From NCBI GenBank assembly GCA_028679855.1, contig JAJRAP010000201.1:1-6890 (forward strand): a stretch of DNA of 6,890 bases, written 5' to 3'. This stretch comes from Candidatus Methanoperedens sp. Its GTDB lineage: Archaea > Halobacteriota > Methanosarcinia > Methanosarcinales > Methanoperedenaceae. The translations under genes and the position numbers were made by a program. How positions within the stretch are numbered: position 1 is the stretch's first letter; every line of letters begins with the position of its first letter. Under the pieces are notes generated by a model. It was not told where the DNA came from, searched no databases, and saw only the letters and a list, made by a program, of their open reading frames with translations. Below, piece after piece: positions 1 to 6,543 of the stretch.

Positions 1-2
1 CC

Positions 3-38
3 TTCTCATATCATCACTTATAATGATAATTATGAGAA
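3..38. repeat. Imperfect inverted repeat (hairpin) at the left edge
   Basis: The 8-bp arms TTCTCATA (3-10) and TATGAGAA (31-38) are perfect reverse complements. A second 4-bp helix, TCAT (11-14) with ATGA (23-26), extends the stem, leaving TAAT (27-30) as a bulge and an 8-nt loop. The stretch is AT-rich and non-coding. It lies just downstream of a leftward TATA-like box, so it could be an operator or a structured transcript start for a gene outside the window. The symmetry is seen directly; the role is unknown. Confidence 0.45.
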
Positions 39-40
39 TA

Positions 41-50
41 CAATATATAG
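41..50 (-). promoter_or_regulatory. TATA-like box facing left, off the window
   Basis: On the minus strand this reads CTATATATTG, a good match to an archaeal TATA box. A transcript starting about 26 bp further on would begin near position 20 and leave the window almost at once. The ABCE1 gene to the right ends at 114 with its own terminator-like hairpin, so a new leftward unit starting here is plausible. AT-rich DNA gives such matches by chance, so confidence is low. Confidence 0.3.
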
Positions 51-76
51 TTTACGTACATGAACGTCTGAGAATC

Positions 77-98
77 GAAAACACTTCTCTAAGAAGTG
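77..98 (-). terminator. Hairpin plus T-run after ABCE1
   Basis: Read on the minus strand, a perfect 7-bp stem (CACTTCT with AGAAGTG, arms 98-92 and 88-82, 3-nt loop) is followed directly by TTTTC. It lies 15 bp beyond the ABCE1 stop codon at 114-116, where the end of the argB-membrane protein-ABCE1 transcript is expected. Archaeal termination depends mainly on the U-tract, which is short here, so the hairpin might instead protect the 3' end. Confidence 0.45.
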
Positions 99-113
99 AC
101 AGGCTTTTGCTTA

Positions 114-1877
114 TTATCTTACACTATAATAATATTCCCCTTCTGATTTCTGCGCACGGTCAAGGCGTGAATCCAGTTTATTGACCCTTGGACGCTTGGT
201 TTCCTCATCCCGCCTGAAGGTAATGCCGATATTCTTCAGGAACCGGTTCATGCCATCCCGCATGTTGAAAGGACCGTGCACATCGCCTTTTACCATGGGC
301 TGCCCTTCAAAAACAAGAAGCCTGTCGCTTAACATGTCTATCATGTAAATATCATGGTCTACTACCATCGCCGTGACCTTATTGTTCTCAGCGAATCTTC
401 TTATTACCTTGGTTGCAAGCACCCTCTGCTCCACATCAAGATGCGCAGACGGTTCATCCAATATATACAGGTCGGCACTGCGCGAAAGGCAGGCTGCTAT
501 CGCAACGCGCTGGAGTTCTCCTCCTGAGAGGTCATTCACCTGCTGTTTAAGGAGTCTCTCAAGTTGAAGGGGTCTTAATATCTCGCCCTGGTAAAAACTC
601 GTGTCAAATTGTTTCGTGATAGAACGCAATAGGTCAGCTACAGTAACGGTTTCTTCAGCTTTTATATACTGAGGTTTGTAAGAAACTTTAAAATTCATAT
701 CGATCTTCCCTTTGTCTGGTTCGATCTCGCCTGCCAGTATCTTGACGAAGGTTGATTTGCCTATCCCATTGGGTCCAACGATCCCGATAACCTCTCCTTT
801 TCTGATGTTCCCCCCCTGTGCGGAAAGTTCGAATCCTTCATTATATTTTTTTGAGAAGCTGTCAAATTCTAAAAGCGGGGAGACTTCCTTTGACACCTGT
901 GGGGCATGTACCTCGAATTCGATTGCTTCAGTGCGGATCCTTACGTTTTCCTCACGCAGGAAACCCCTGAGATACTCATTTATCCCCAGCCTTACTACCT
1001 TTGGATGAGTTATTACGCCAAACCCCCCGGGTGTGCCGTAGGCTATGTGCACCATATCTGCGAGCAGGTCAAGTATTGCGAGGTCATGCTCCACGACCAT
1101 GACTGCTTTTGTCTCTGCAAGCTCCCTGATAATCTGGGCTGATTTTATGCGCTGGTAAATGTCAAGATACGGACTTATCTCATCGATGAAATAGAAATCC
1201 GCTTCCCGCCCTATGCACGCTGCGAGAGCCACGCGCTGCAGTTCCCCGCCGCTTAACTCTTCGATGCTGCGGTCTATGATGCCTTCTATATCAAGCTTTT
1301 TGATCAGTTCGTTCAGTATGCCCCTTTCATCGGTCTTTGACAGGAGTTCCCTGACCTTACCTTTGAATTTTTTGGGTATCATGTCCACATACTGCGGCTT
1401 TTGTGAGGTCTTTATCTTTTTTTGTGATACCCCTTCCAGGTATTCATGAAGTATCGAGCCTGCATAGTAATCAAGGATTTCTTCCCAACCGATCCTTCCT
1501 TTCCCGAGGTTTGGTTTCAGCGTTCCTGAAAGAATGTTTATGGCAGTGCTTTTCCCTATACCGTTAGGTCCGAGGATGCCTGTGACTTTCCCGGTGGCAG
1601 GGACAGGTAATCCGTACAGGGCGAACCCGTTCTTCCCGTAGCGGTGAGTGGGCTCTTCAAGCGCCTCTGGAAGCCCGATGATAATGATGGAATCAAAGGG
1701 ACAGCGCTTCACGCAGATACCACATCCTGCACAAAGCTCTTCAGATATCACAGGTTTTCCGTCCTCATCCACAACTATAGTCTCATCGCCGGTTCGCACC
1801 CTTGGGCAGAACTTAATGCACTGGAAGTCGCACAACCTGGGCTGGCATCTGTCACGGTCCAGAACGGCAAGTCTCAT
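114..1877 (-). CDS. ABCE1/Rli1 ribosome-recycling ATPase
   Basis: Cytoplasmic twin-ATPase of the ABCE1 (RNase L inhibitor, Rli1) family, which splits 70S ribosomes after termination with aRF1/Pelota bound. The 587 residues show the complete family layout. Two 4Fe-4S clusters sit at the N-terminus (C11, C16, C20, C24 and C49, C52, C55, C59). NBD1 has Walker A GPNGIGKST (103-111), an insert at about 130-175, signature LSGGELQR (208-215), Walker B ending in E233, and switch H264. After a hinge, NBD2 has Walker A (368-376), signature (450-457), DEPSAHLD (474-481) and H508, then the second hinge region. Length is normal for the family. The MRLAVLDRDRC start is typical of archaeal members, but no clear Shine-Dalgarno precedes it. 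It starts 13 bp after the stop of the membrane-protein gene, so it is probably translated by coupling in the argB operon. One oddity is that the first Walker B/D-loop reads DEISPYLD where DEPSSYLD is usual. Identification is secure. Confidence 0.97.
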   Translation of the reverse strand: MRLAVLDRDRCQPRLCDFQCIKFCPRVRTGDETIVVDEDGKPVISEELCAGCGICVKRCPFDSIIIIGLPEALEEPTHRYGKNGFALYGLPVPATGKVTGILGPNGIGKSTAINILSGTLKPNLGKGRIGWEEILDYYAGSILHEYLEGVSQKKIKTSQKPQYVDMIPKKFKGKVRELLSKTDERGILNELIKKLDIEGIIDRSIEELSGGELQRVALAACIGREADFYFIDEISPYLDIYQRIKSAQIIRELAETKAVMVVEHDLAILDLLADMVHIAYGTPGGFGVITHPKVVRLGINEYLRGFLREENVRIRTEAIEFEVHAPQVSKEVSPLLEFDSFSKKYNEGFELSAQGGNIRKGEVIGIVGPNGIGKSTFVKILAGEIEPDKGKIDMNFKVSYKPQYIKAEETVTVADLLRSITKQFDTSFYQGEILRPLQLERLLKQQVNDLSGGELQRVAIAACLSRSADLYILDEPSAHLDVEQRVLATKVIRRFAENNKVTAMVVDHDIYMIDMLSDRLLVFEGQPMVKGDVHGPFNMRDGMNRFLKNIGITFRRDEETKRPRVNKLDSRLDRAQKSEGEYYYSVR

Positions 1878-1890
1878 GATGAACCCGGTC

Positions 1891-2523
1891 TCATTTTAAT
1901 GCATTAACTGTAATATTCATGCTGCTGTGTATGTATCCTGTCTTTGTTGCAGTCAGGGTCAGATTGCCGGGGCCTGTGGCTTTCACATCATAGAAATATG
2001 CAATTCCATCAGCCCCTGTAATATTGCTCATATTAACACCAGTTCCGCTTAAATAAACCGTTGCGCCTTCAATTTCTAATCTATTGCTGGTGACGCTTGC
2101 TATCACACTTTCAGGAGAATCCAATGTTATTGACATCGGATTTGCAGCCACGTCAAGTGTCCCGGAATTTAATAAAAGAGTCCAGGAAACAAGAAGGAAG
2201 ATGATCGTCATTAACTCTACATATAACCAGTCTTTGGTCTCGAATTCGCTGACTTTGACGCCAAGCATTGGATACACAAGTTTTTGAATGTAATATGAAA
2301 CTAAAACCACAAGCAAAAGGACATATAACCAGTGTTTATCTTTCGCATCATAAAAGTTCAGGAAAAGCACTACTGCAAAAAATGCACCTATGAATGCGGG
2401 AACTGCGGTCTTCTTTATGCCCTCTATGAGCAGCCGCTTTCGCTCACCTGGCGTGAGTACCTTAACTACCGGTTCTACTTCTTTTTTTTCTTCCTTTTGG
2501 ATATTCTCTTTCATTTTCTTCAC
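1891..2523 (-). CDS. EMC6-like three-helix membrane protein with C-terminal Ig-like domain
   Basis: A 210-residue protein in three parts. Residues 1-38 are charged and cytoplasmic. Three hydrophobic helices follow at about 39-57, 64-86 and 100-119. The helix region, with YIQKLVYPMLGV before a KDWLYVELMT...SWTLLLN block, resembles archaeal EMC6-like proteins, relatives of an ER membrane insertase subunit. That match is from memory and unverified. Residues about 125-210 form a beta-rich domain of Ig-like or carboxypeptidase-regulatory type (EGATVYLSG, then ADGIAYFYDV, then LTLTATKTGY). Three helices with a cytoplasmic N-terminus put this domain outside the cell, and its four N-X-S/T sites (N164, N167, N187, N203) fit archaeal surface glycosylation. 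The start is GTG, whose GTGA overlaps the argB stop and has AGGA just upstream; an ATG three codons in (2514) is the alternative. It lies between argB and ABCE1, so it is probably cotranscribed with both. The function of the outer domain is unknown. Confidence 0.8.
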   Translation of the reverse strand: MKKMKENIQKEEKKEVEPVVKVLTPGERKRLLIEGIKKTAVPAFIGAFFAVVLFLNFYDAKDKHWLYVLLLVVLVSYYIQKLVYPMLGVKVSEFETKDWLYVELMTIIFLLVSWTLLLNSGTLDVAANPMSITLDSPESVIASVTSNRLEIEGATVYLSGTGVNMSNITGADGIAYFYDVKATGPGNLTLTATKTGYIHSSMNITVNALK

Positions 2524-3404
2524 TGTTTCCTGTATATCATTGTTCCTATGCCCTCGTGCGTGAACAGCTCAAGCAGCAGGGAATGCGGCATGCTCCCGTC
2601 GATGATATGCACCTGCGCCACGCCGCCTGAAATTGCCACAGCGCTTGATTTTACCTTGGGAATCATCCCGCCAGTAATGATGCTATCTGCTATAAGCGTT
2701 TCAATATCTTCGAAGGCTATCCTGGAGATGCGCGTTCCAGTGTCCTTCGGGTCGCGAAGTATCCCGGGAACATCGGTCAGGGATATGAGTTTCATGGCTT
2801 TCAGGGATGCTGCGATATCTCCGGCAACAGTGTCCGCGTTGACGTTCAGGTCGTTCCCTTTGTCATCTGTTGCTATTGGAGATATGACCGGTATGTAACC
2901 CTTATCAGCAAGGATGAACAGCAGTTCTGGATTTATTTCCTCGGTTTCTCCGACCCAGCCAAGGTCTACTTCTTTCTCGACGCCATCAACTGTCATGCGC
3001 TGAGGAGACATTTTGCGCGCCACGATGATCCTGCCGTCGCTGCCTGAGAGACCAATGCCCTTTCCACCGTGCCTGCTTATCAGAGAGACTATCTTACTGT
3101 TAACATTGCCAACAAGCACCATCCTTGCTATCTCAAGTGTTTCGTCATCCGTGACCCGCAGCCCTGACACGAACTCGGGCTTCTTCCCCATGCGCACCAT
3201 CTTTTCCGTTATCTCAGGACCGCCCCCGTGCACGATTATGGGGCGAATGCCAACGAACTTCAGTAATACTATGTCCTGCACTATCTGGTCCATTATTGCA
3301 GGGTTTACTATGGCATGCCCCCCCATCTTGATCACCATGATCGAGTTGTGGAACTTGCGGATGTAGGGAAGGGCTTCGATAAGTATGTTTTCGCGCTTTA
3401 GCAT
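2520..3404 (-). CDS. argB: N-acetylglutamate kinase, arginine-sensitive type
   Basis: Phosphorylates N-acetyl-L-glutamate with ATP, the second step of the acetylated route to ornithine and arginine; cytoplasmic amino-acid-kinase fold. The 294 residues include catalytic K26 in VIKMGG, the glycine-rich HGGG loop (59-62), NVNAD (187-191) and K250 in GGMIPKV. An extra N-terminal helix (about 5-19, ILIEALPYIRKF) and the C-terminal HEGIGTMI (283-290) match the hexameric, arginine-inhibited class known from Thermotoga and Pseudomonas, so feedback inhibition by arginine is inferred. It is the first gene of a minus-strand operon; its TGA overlaps the next gene's GTG. No Shine-Dalgarno precedes the ATG, and a TATA-like box about 30 bp upstream suggests a leaderless or nearly leaderless mRNA. 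No other arginine gene is in the window. Close relatives (LysZ kinases of lysine synthesis) are less likely given these N- and C-terminal features. Confidence 0.93.
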   Translation of the reverse strand: MLKRENILIEALPYIRKFHNSIMVIKMGGHAIVNPAIMDQIVQDIVLLKFVGIRPIIVHGGGPEITEKMVRMGKKPEFVSGLRVTDDETLEIARMVLVGNVNSKIVSLISRHGGKGIGLSGSDGRIIVARKMSPQRMTVDGVEKEVDLGWVGETEEINPELLFILADKGYIPVISPIATDDKGNDLNVNADTVAGDIAASLKAMKLISLTDVPGILRDPKDTGTRISRIAFEDIETLIADSIITGGMIPKVKSSAVAISGGVAQVHIIDGSMPHSLLLELFTHEGIGTMIYRKQ

Positions 3405-3429
3405 CGGGGGGTTAAAAGGGGTTTACGTG

Positions 3430-3437
3430 TATTAAAA
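3430..3437 (-). promoter_or_regulatory. TATA-like box of the argB operon
   Basis: The minus strand reads TTTTAATA, centred about 30 bp before the argB ATG. With the usual archaeal spacing of about 26 bp from box to start site, transcription would begin only a few bases before the ATG. The bases between are C- and T-rich (CCCCTTTTAACCCCCCG) and contain no Shine-Dalgarno, which agrees with a leaderless message. This is the only evident promoter for the three minus-strand genes. Confidence 0.5.
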
Positions 3438-3438
3438 C

Positions 3439-3458
3439 TTATTATTGAGAGATAATAA
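3439..3458. promoter_or_regulatory. Inverted repeat between divergent promoters, candidate operator
   Basis: TTATTAT (3439-3445) and ATAATAA (3452-3458) are perfect 7-bp reverse complements separated by 6 bp. The repeat directly abuts the upstream side of the argB TATA-like box and lies about 58 bp before the gcvT box. That is a natural place for a dimeric regulator of one or both operons. The arms contain only A and T, so chance is a real alternative. Confidence 0.35.
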
Positions 3459-3515
3459 ATGAAAGCATTCTACTTGAGCCCCTACCCGGACAAATCCAGG
3501 CTTCCATTCGAGAAA

Positions 3516-3524
3516 TAAATATAA
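3516..3524 (+). promoter_or_regulatory. TATA-like box of the gcvT-gcvH-gcvPA operon
   Basis: TAAATATAA, preceded by purine-rich CGAGAAA that could serve as a BRE, is centred about 30 bp before the gcvT ATG. The expected start site falls within about five bases of the ATG. No Shine-Dalgarno lies between, so the first gene is probably read from a leaderless mRNA, while the downstream genes have clear ribosome binding sites. Confidence 0.6.
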
Positions 3525-3549
3525 GTCGAAACCGAGCAGATAATACATC

Positions 3550-4659
3550 ATGAACTCGGAGACATGCGACAGAGGGGAAACAGGTTTTCTACGAACGAAG
3601 TTATACTCAACTCATATCCGTCTGGGCGCCAGGATGATGGAATTTCACGGATGGGAGATGCCTGTTGAATATTCGGGCATCATCGAGGAGCACAAAGCGG
3701 TCAGGGGCTCTGCAGGGCTTTTCGATGTGTCCCACATGAATAAATTGAAGATGCACGGCGCCAAGGCTTTTGACTTTCTTCAAAACATCTCCACCAATGA
3801 CATATCAAAACTCCGACTCAACGGCATGAAATATTCGGTCGTATGCAGGGATGACGGCACCATTGTTGATGATATTGTCATTATCAGGAGAGAAGACCAT
3901 TATTTCCTTGTAACGAACACCTCCAGAAAAGAAACTCTCATGAAATGGCTGGAAGACCATAAAGTTGAAGGATTGGAAATAGAGGATGTTACCTGCGATA
4001 CTGCAGCACTTGCACTCCAGGGTCATGGATCGAATAAGATACTTTCAACATTAGCAGAAAACCTCGATGACATAAAATTCTGGAGTGGTGCTGATAAAAG
4101 AGTCGCTGACATTGACACATATATCACCCGCTCGGGTTATACGGGCGAGGATGGTTTCGAGATATATTCACGTTCCACGGATGCAAAGGAGATATGGCAG
4201 TCGATAATGGAAGCCGGAGGCAAAGATATCAAACCCGTGGGACTCGGCGCCCGCGACACGCTGAGGCTTGAAATGGGCTACATACTTTCAGGAATTGACA
4301 TAGCGGATGAGAATAATCCGATCGAGGCAGGACTTGAGTGGGCTGTTAAATGGAGAAAAAATTTCATTGGAAAGGAAGCGCTGCTAAAGATAAGAGAGCA
4401 GGATGTATCAAAGAGACTTGTTGGAATAAAACTTGAGCGCGGGATACCCAGGCACGGATATGACATAGTTGGAAACAGCGGTGAAAAAATAGGCATTGTA
4501 ACAGGCGGGACGAACTCACCCATGCTCGGCGTTGGCATCGCGCTCGGATACGTGAAGTCCGAATACGCATATCCTGATACAAGGATTGGAATAGTTATAA
4601 GAAATAAGACCTATTATGGAATAGTTGTAAGATTACCTTTTCTGGAGGGAAGAAAATGA
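3550..4659 (+). CDS. gcvT: Glycine cleavage system T protein (aminomethyltransferase)
   Basis: Takes the aminomethyl group from lipoyl-GcvH, releases ammonia and passes the methylene carbon to a reduced pterin (tetrahydrofolate in characterised systems; the archaeal carrier cannot be told from sequence). The 369 residues are of normal family length. Visible motifs are GWEMPVEY (34-41), FDVSHM (58-63), the DD pair at 107-108 containing the expected catalytic aspartate, RSGYTGEDGFEIY (194-206) at the folate site, GLGARDTLRLE (231-241), and the C-terminal barrel ending in RLPF. About 15 residues precede the usual start of homology (near LYSTHIRLGARM). No ATG, GTG or TTG lies nearer, and the TATA-like box 30 bp upstream fits this ATG as a leaderless start. 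The stop overlaps the gcvH start (ATGA), so the two are translationally coupled. Confidence 0.95.
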   Translation: MNSETCDRGETGFLRTKLYSTHIRLGARMMEFHGWEMPVEYSGIIEEHKAVRGSAGLFDVSHMNKLKMHGAKAFDFLQNISTNDISKLRLNGMKYSVVCRDDGTIVDDIVIIRREDHYFLVTNTSRKETLMKWLEDHKVEGLEIEDVTCDTAALALQGHGSNKILSTLAENLDDIKFWSGADKRVADIDTYITRSGYTGEDGFEIYSRSTDAKEIWQSIMEAGGKDIKPVGLGARDTLRLEMGYILSGIDIADENNPIEAGLEWAVKWRKNFIGKEALLKIREQDVSKRLVGIKLERGIPRHGYDIVGNSGEKIGIVTGGTNSPMLGVGIALGYVKSEYAYPDTRIGIVIRNKTYYGIVVRLPFLEGRK

Positions 4660-5060
4660 ATGGATCCAAAATGGATGTCAGAGATGGGCTGTGGTATACG
4701 CAAGAGCATGAATGGGCGCGCGTTGAGGACAATATTGCCGTAGTCGGTATTACTGACTATGCCCAGAAAGAGTTAAGAAATGTTGTTTTCGTAGAACTTC
4801 CGAAAGTCGGGGACAAATTAACGTTCCAGAAAGATTTTGGTTATGTCGAGTCCACAAAAGCCGTAAATGCCGTACTTTCACCTGTCGGCGGAGAGGTCAT
4901 AGAGGTAAATAGCAAACTTGAAGAGAGCCCTGAACTTATCAATTCCGACCCTTACGGTGAGGGCTGGATGGTCAAAGTAAAGATGAGCAATAAGGATGAA
5001 CTTAATCAATTGCTCAATGCCAGGGAATATTCAGAACTCATGGATCATCTGGTTAAATAA
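4656..5060 (+). CDS. gcvH: Glycine cleavage system H protein (lipoyl carrier)
   Basis: Small soluble carrier whose lipoyl arm shuttles the aminomethyl group from the P protein to the T protein and is then reoxidised by dihydrolipoamide dehydrogenase. The 134 residues hold the typical HEWARVE block (18-24), GITDYAQKELRNVVFVELP (31-49) and lipoylation site ESTKAV, with K68 the modified lysine, followed by SPVGGEV and the DPYGEGWMVKV block. The start is set by a strong Shine-Dalgarno, GGAGGGA (4644-4650), six bases before an ATG that overlaps the gcvT stop. An ATG five codons further in (4671) lacks such spacing. No lipoate ligase, lipoyl synthase or L-protein gene is in the window, so these must be encoded elsewhere. 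Confidence 0.96.
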   Translation: MNGSKMDVRDGLWYTQEHEWARVEDNIAVVGITDYAQKELRNVVFVELPKVGDKLTFQKDFGYVESTKAVNAVLSPVGGEVIEVNSKLEESPELINSDPYGEGWMVKVKMSNKDELNQLLNAREYSELMDHLVK

Positions 5061-5072
5061 ATGAGGTAAAAA

Positions 5073-6410
5073 ATGCCCTATATCCCGCATACGCAAACCG
5101 AGATAAAGCAGATGCTTGAGCATATAGGTGTGGCGTCAATAGATGAACTTTTTGCCGACATTCCAGCAGAGGTGCGGTACAAAGAGAAAGAACCCTTTGC
5201 CGGAAGATCCGAAAATGAAGTCGTGCGAGAGATGAACTCTATTCTCGCACAGAACAGAACATATCCCATGTTTTTGGGAGCGGGCTGCTATAACCACTAT
5301 GTCCCTGCTGTCGCAAGAGCAATAATTTCAAGGAGTGAGTTCTTCACTTCATATACCCAATATCAACCAGAATTAAGCCAGGGGTTCCTGCGCGCGCTTT
5401 TTGAATACCAGACATTCATTTGCCAGCTTACGGGCATGGACGTATCCAATGTTTCGATGTACGACTGGGCAAGTTCCCTGGGCGAAGCAGCGCTTATGGC
5501 GGCGCGCATTAAAAAAGACAGACGTGACATAATCATCCCGAAGACTACTCATCCTGCAAGAGTGGAGGTTTTAAAGACATACATAAAAGGCGCGGGCATG
5601 AAGGTCATCGAAGTCGGATACGATGCACAGAGCGGTCAGATCGATATTGAAAAGCTAATTAGCGCCGTAAATGCGAATACGTGCATGGTCTATATGGAAA
5701 GCCCTAACTTTTTTGGTGTGATAGATGAAACAACACAGGAAGTGTCGAATATCGCACATGAAACAGGTAGCCTATTCGTTTTCGGGACTGATATGCTTTC
5801 ATTGAGCGTGCTTAGACCCCCGGCAGAGTTCGATGCTGACATCGTTAATGGTGATGCTCAGTCTTTAGGAAATCCGGTCAGCTTCGGAGGGTCACAGCTT
5901 GGAGTGATAGCGTGCAAAAAAGAATATGTCCGCGACATGCCAGGAAGGCTTGTGGGAGAAACGCATGACGTAGAGGGCAGACAGGGTTTTGTCCTGACGC
6001 TCCAGACAAGAGAACAGCATATAAGGAGGCAGAAAGCCACTTCTAATATCACCACCAATCATGCGCTGAATGCCCTTGCATCAACGGTCTATATCGCATG
6101 GATGGGGGCGGGAGGGCTCTCGGAACTCGGGTCATTCCTCGTAAAAAAGCCGGAAGAGGTCGCAGAAAGAATGAATGGTATAACAGGCTTTAGGGCGCCC
6201 CTTTTCGATTCACACCATTTCAGGGAGTTTGTTGCGGTGTCTGATGATGATATTGAGGTCATGAACAGAAAGTTATTGAAAGAAGGGATAACTGGCGGGC
6301 TTCCTCTTAAGAAATGGTATCCCGAACTTGGGAATGCTGTACTATATTGCGTGACCGAATGCTGCAGCGACGAGGATATCGAGAGATTGCTGGGTGTGTT
6401 GGAAGGTTAG
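5073..6410 (+). CDS. gcvPA: Glycine dehydrogenase (decarboxylating) subunit 1
   Basis: N-terminal half of the split P protein, which with GcvPB decarboxylates glycine and loads the remaining aminomethyl group onto lipoyl-GcvH. The 445 residues match the full length of the family. Motifs include LGAGCYNHYVPAV (68-80), YQPELSQG (97-104), ELTGMDV-like QLTGMDV (118-124), PNFFGVID (211-218), GDAQSLGNPVSFGG (260-273), GRLVGET (291-297), and TLQTREQHIRR followed by KATSNI (309-326). The PLP-binding lysine belongs to GcvPB, so this subunit is not expected to act alone. GAGGT (5063-5067) lies five bases before the ATG, and the gene starts 12 bp after gcvH. SMYDWASSLGEA (128-139) differs from the common bacterial SMYDGATAL form and may be lineage-specific. 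No gcvPB follows, although the two genes are often adjacent. Confidence 0.95.
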   Translation: MPYIPHTQTEIKQMLEHIGVASIDELFADIPAEVRYKEKEPFAGRSENEVVREMNSILAQNRTYPMFLGAGCYNHYVPAVARAIISRSEFFTSYTQYQPELSQGFLRALFEYQTFICQLTGMDVSNVSMYDWASSLGEAALMAARIKKDRRDIIIPKTTHPARVEVLKTYIKGAGMKVIEVGYDAQSGQIDIEKLISAVNANTCMVYMESPNFFGVIDETTQEVSNIAHETGSLFVFGTDMLSLSVLRPPAEFDADIVNGDAQSLGNPVSFGGSQLGVIACKKEYVRDMPGRLVGETHDVEGRQGFVLTLQTREQHIRRQKATSNITTNHALNALASTVYIAWMGAGGLSELGSFLVKKPEEVAERMNGITGFRAPLFDSHHFREFVAVSDDDIEVMNRKLLKEGITGGLPLKKWYPELGNAVLYCVTECCSDEDIERLLGVLEG

Positions 6411-6430
6411 TTTTCAGCGATTTTCCTTTT
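6411..6430 (+). terminator. T-rich stretch after gcvPA, possible terminator
   Basis: Directly after the gcvPA stop the plus strand has three TTTT runs in 20 bases (TTTTCAGCGATTTTCCTTTT). Archaeal RNA polymerase terminates at U-rich tracts without needing a hairpin, so this is a reasonable end for the gcv operon. No stable stem-loop precedes it. The bases overlap the end of the antisense gene relic, so their composition may be incidental. Confidence 0.35.
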
Positions 6431-6543
6431 GATTCAATAAAAAAAGAATAAAGATGATCGTCGTCAAAACCATATGCGCGCTGAATTGAATTATGAAGAT
6501 CAAGCAGCGTATGGTCAGAAGACAACTCAATGCGCCGCGGAAG
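6414..6543 (-). pseudogene. Relic of a pRiA4b ORF-3-like domain gene
   Basis: The minus-strand frame from 6543 reads PRRIELSSDHTLLDLHNSIQ and continues RAYGFDDDHLYSFFIESKGK. This closely follows the conserved core of the plasmid pRiA4b ORF-3-like family (WRRIxL, TLxDLHxxIQxAFGWDDDHLYxF), recognised from memory. The function of that family is poorly defined; members occur on plasmids and with some insertion elements. The family tryptophan before RR is absent. The frame is closed upstream by TAA (6546-6544), it has no credible start (TTG at 6525 would cut into the domain), and the similarity stops where the sequence runs antisense into the gcvPA 3' end. It therefore looks like a truncated, frameshifted remnant and not a working gene. 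The in-frame continuation inside gcvPA is a shadow. A short real protein starting at TTG is unlikely. Confidence 0.55.

Noticed and set aside
373..1449. Several plus-strand open frames opposite the ABCE1 gene.
   Set aside because: They are antisense shadows of a fully conserved coding sequence, with no recognisable domains or ribosome binding sites.
3459..3518. A 19-codon plus-strand reading frame in the argB-gcvT gap, starting MKAFYLSPYP.
   Set aside because: It has no Shine-Dalgarno, its stop lies in the gcvT TATA-like box, and nothing supports its translation over promoter function.
3405..3549. A glycine riboswitch before the gcv operon.
   Set aside because: The predicted transcript starts within a few bases of the gcvT ATG, leaving no room for an aptamer, and no tandem paired structure is visible.
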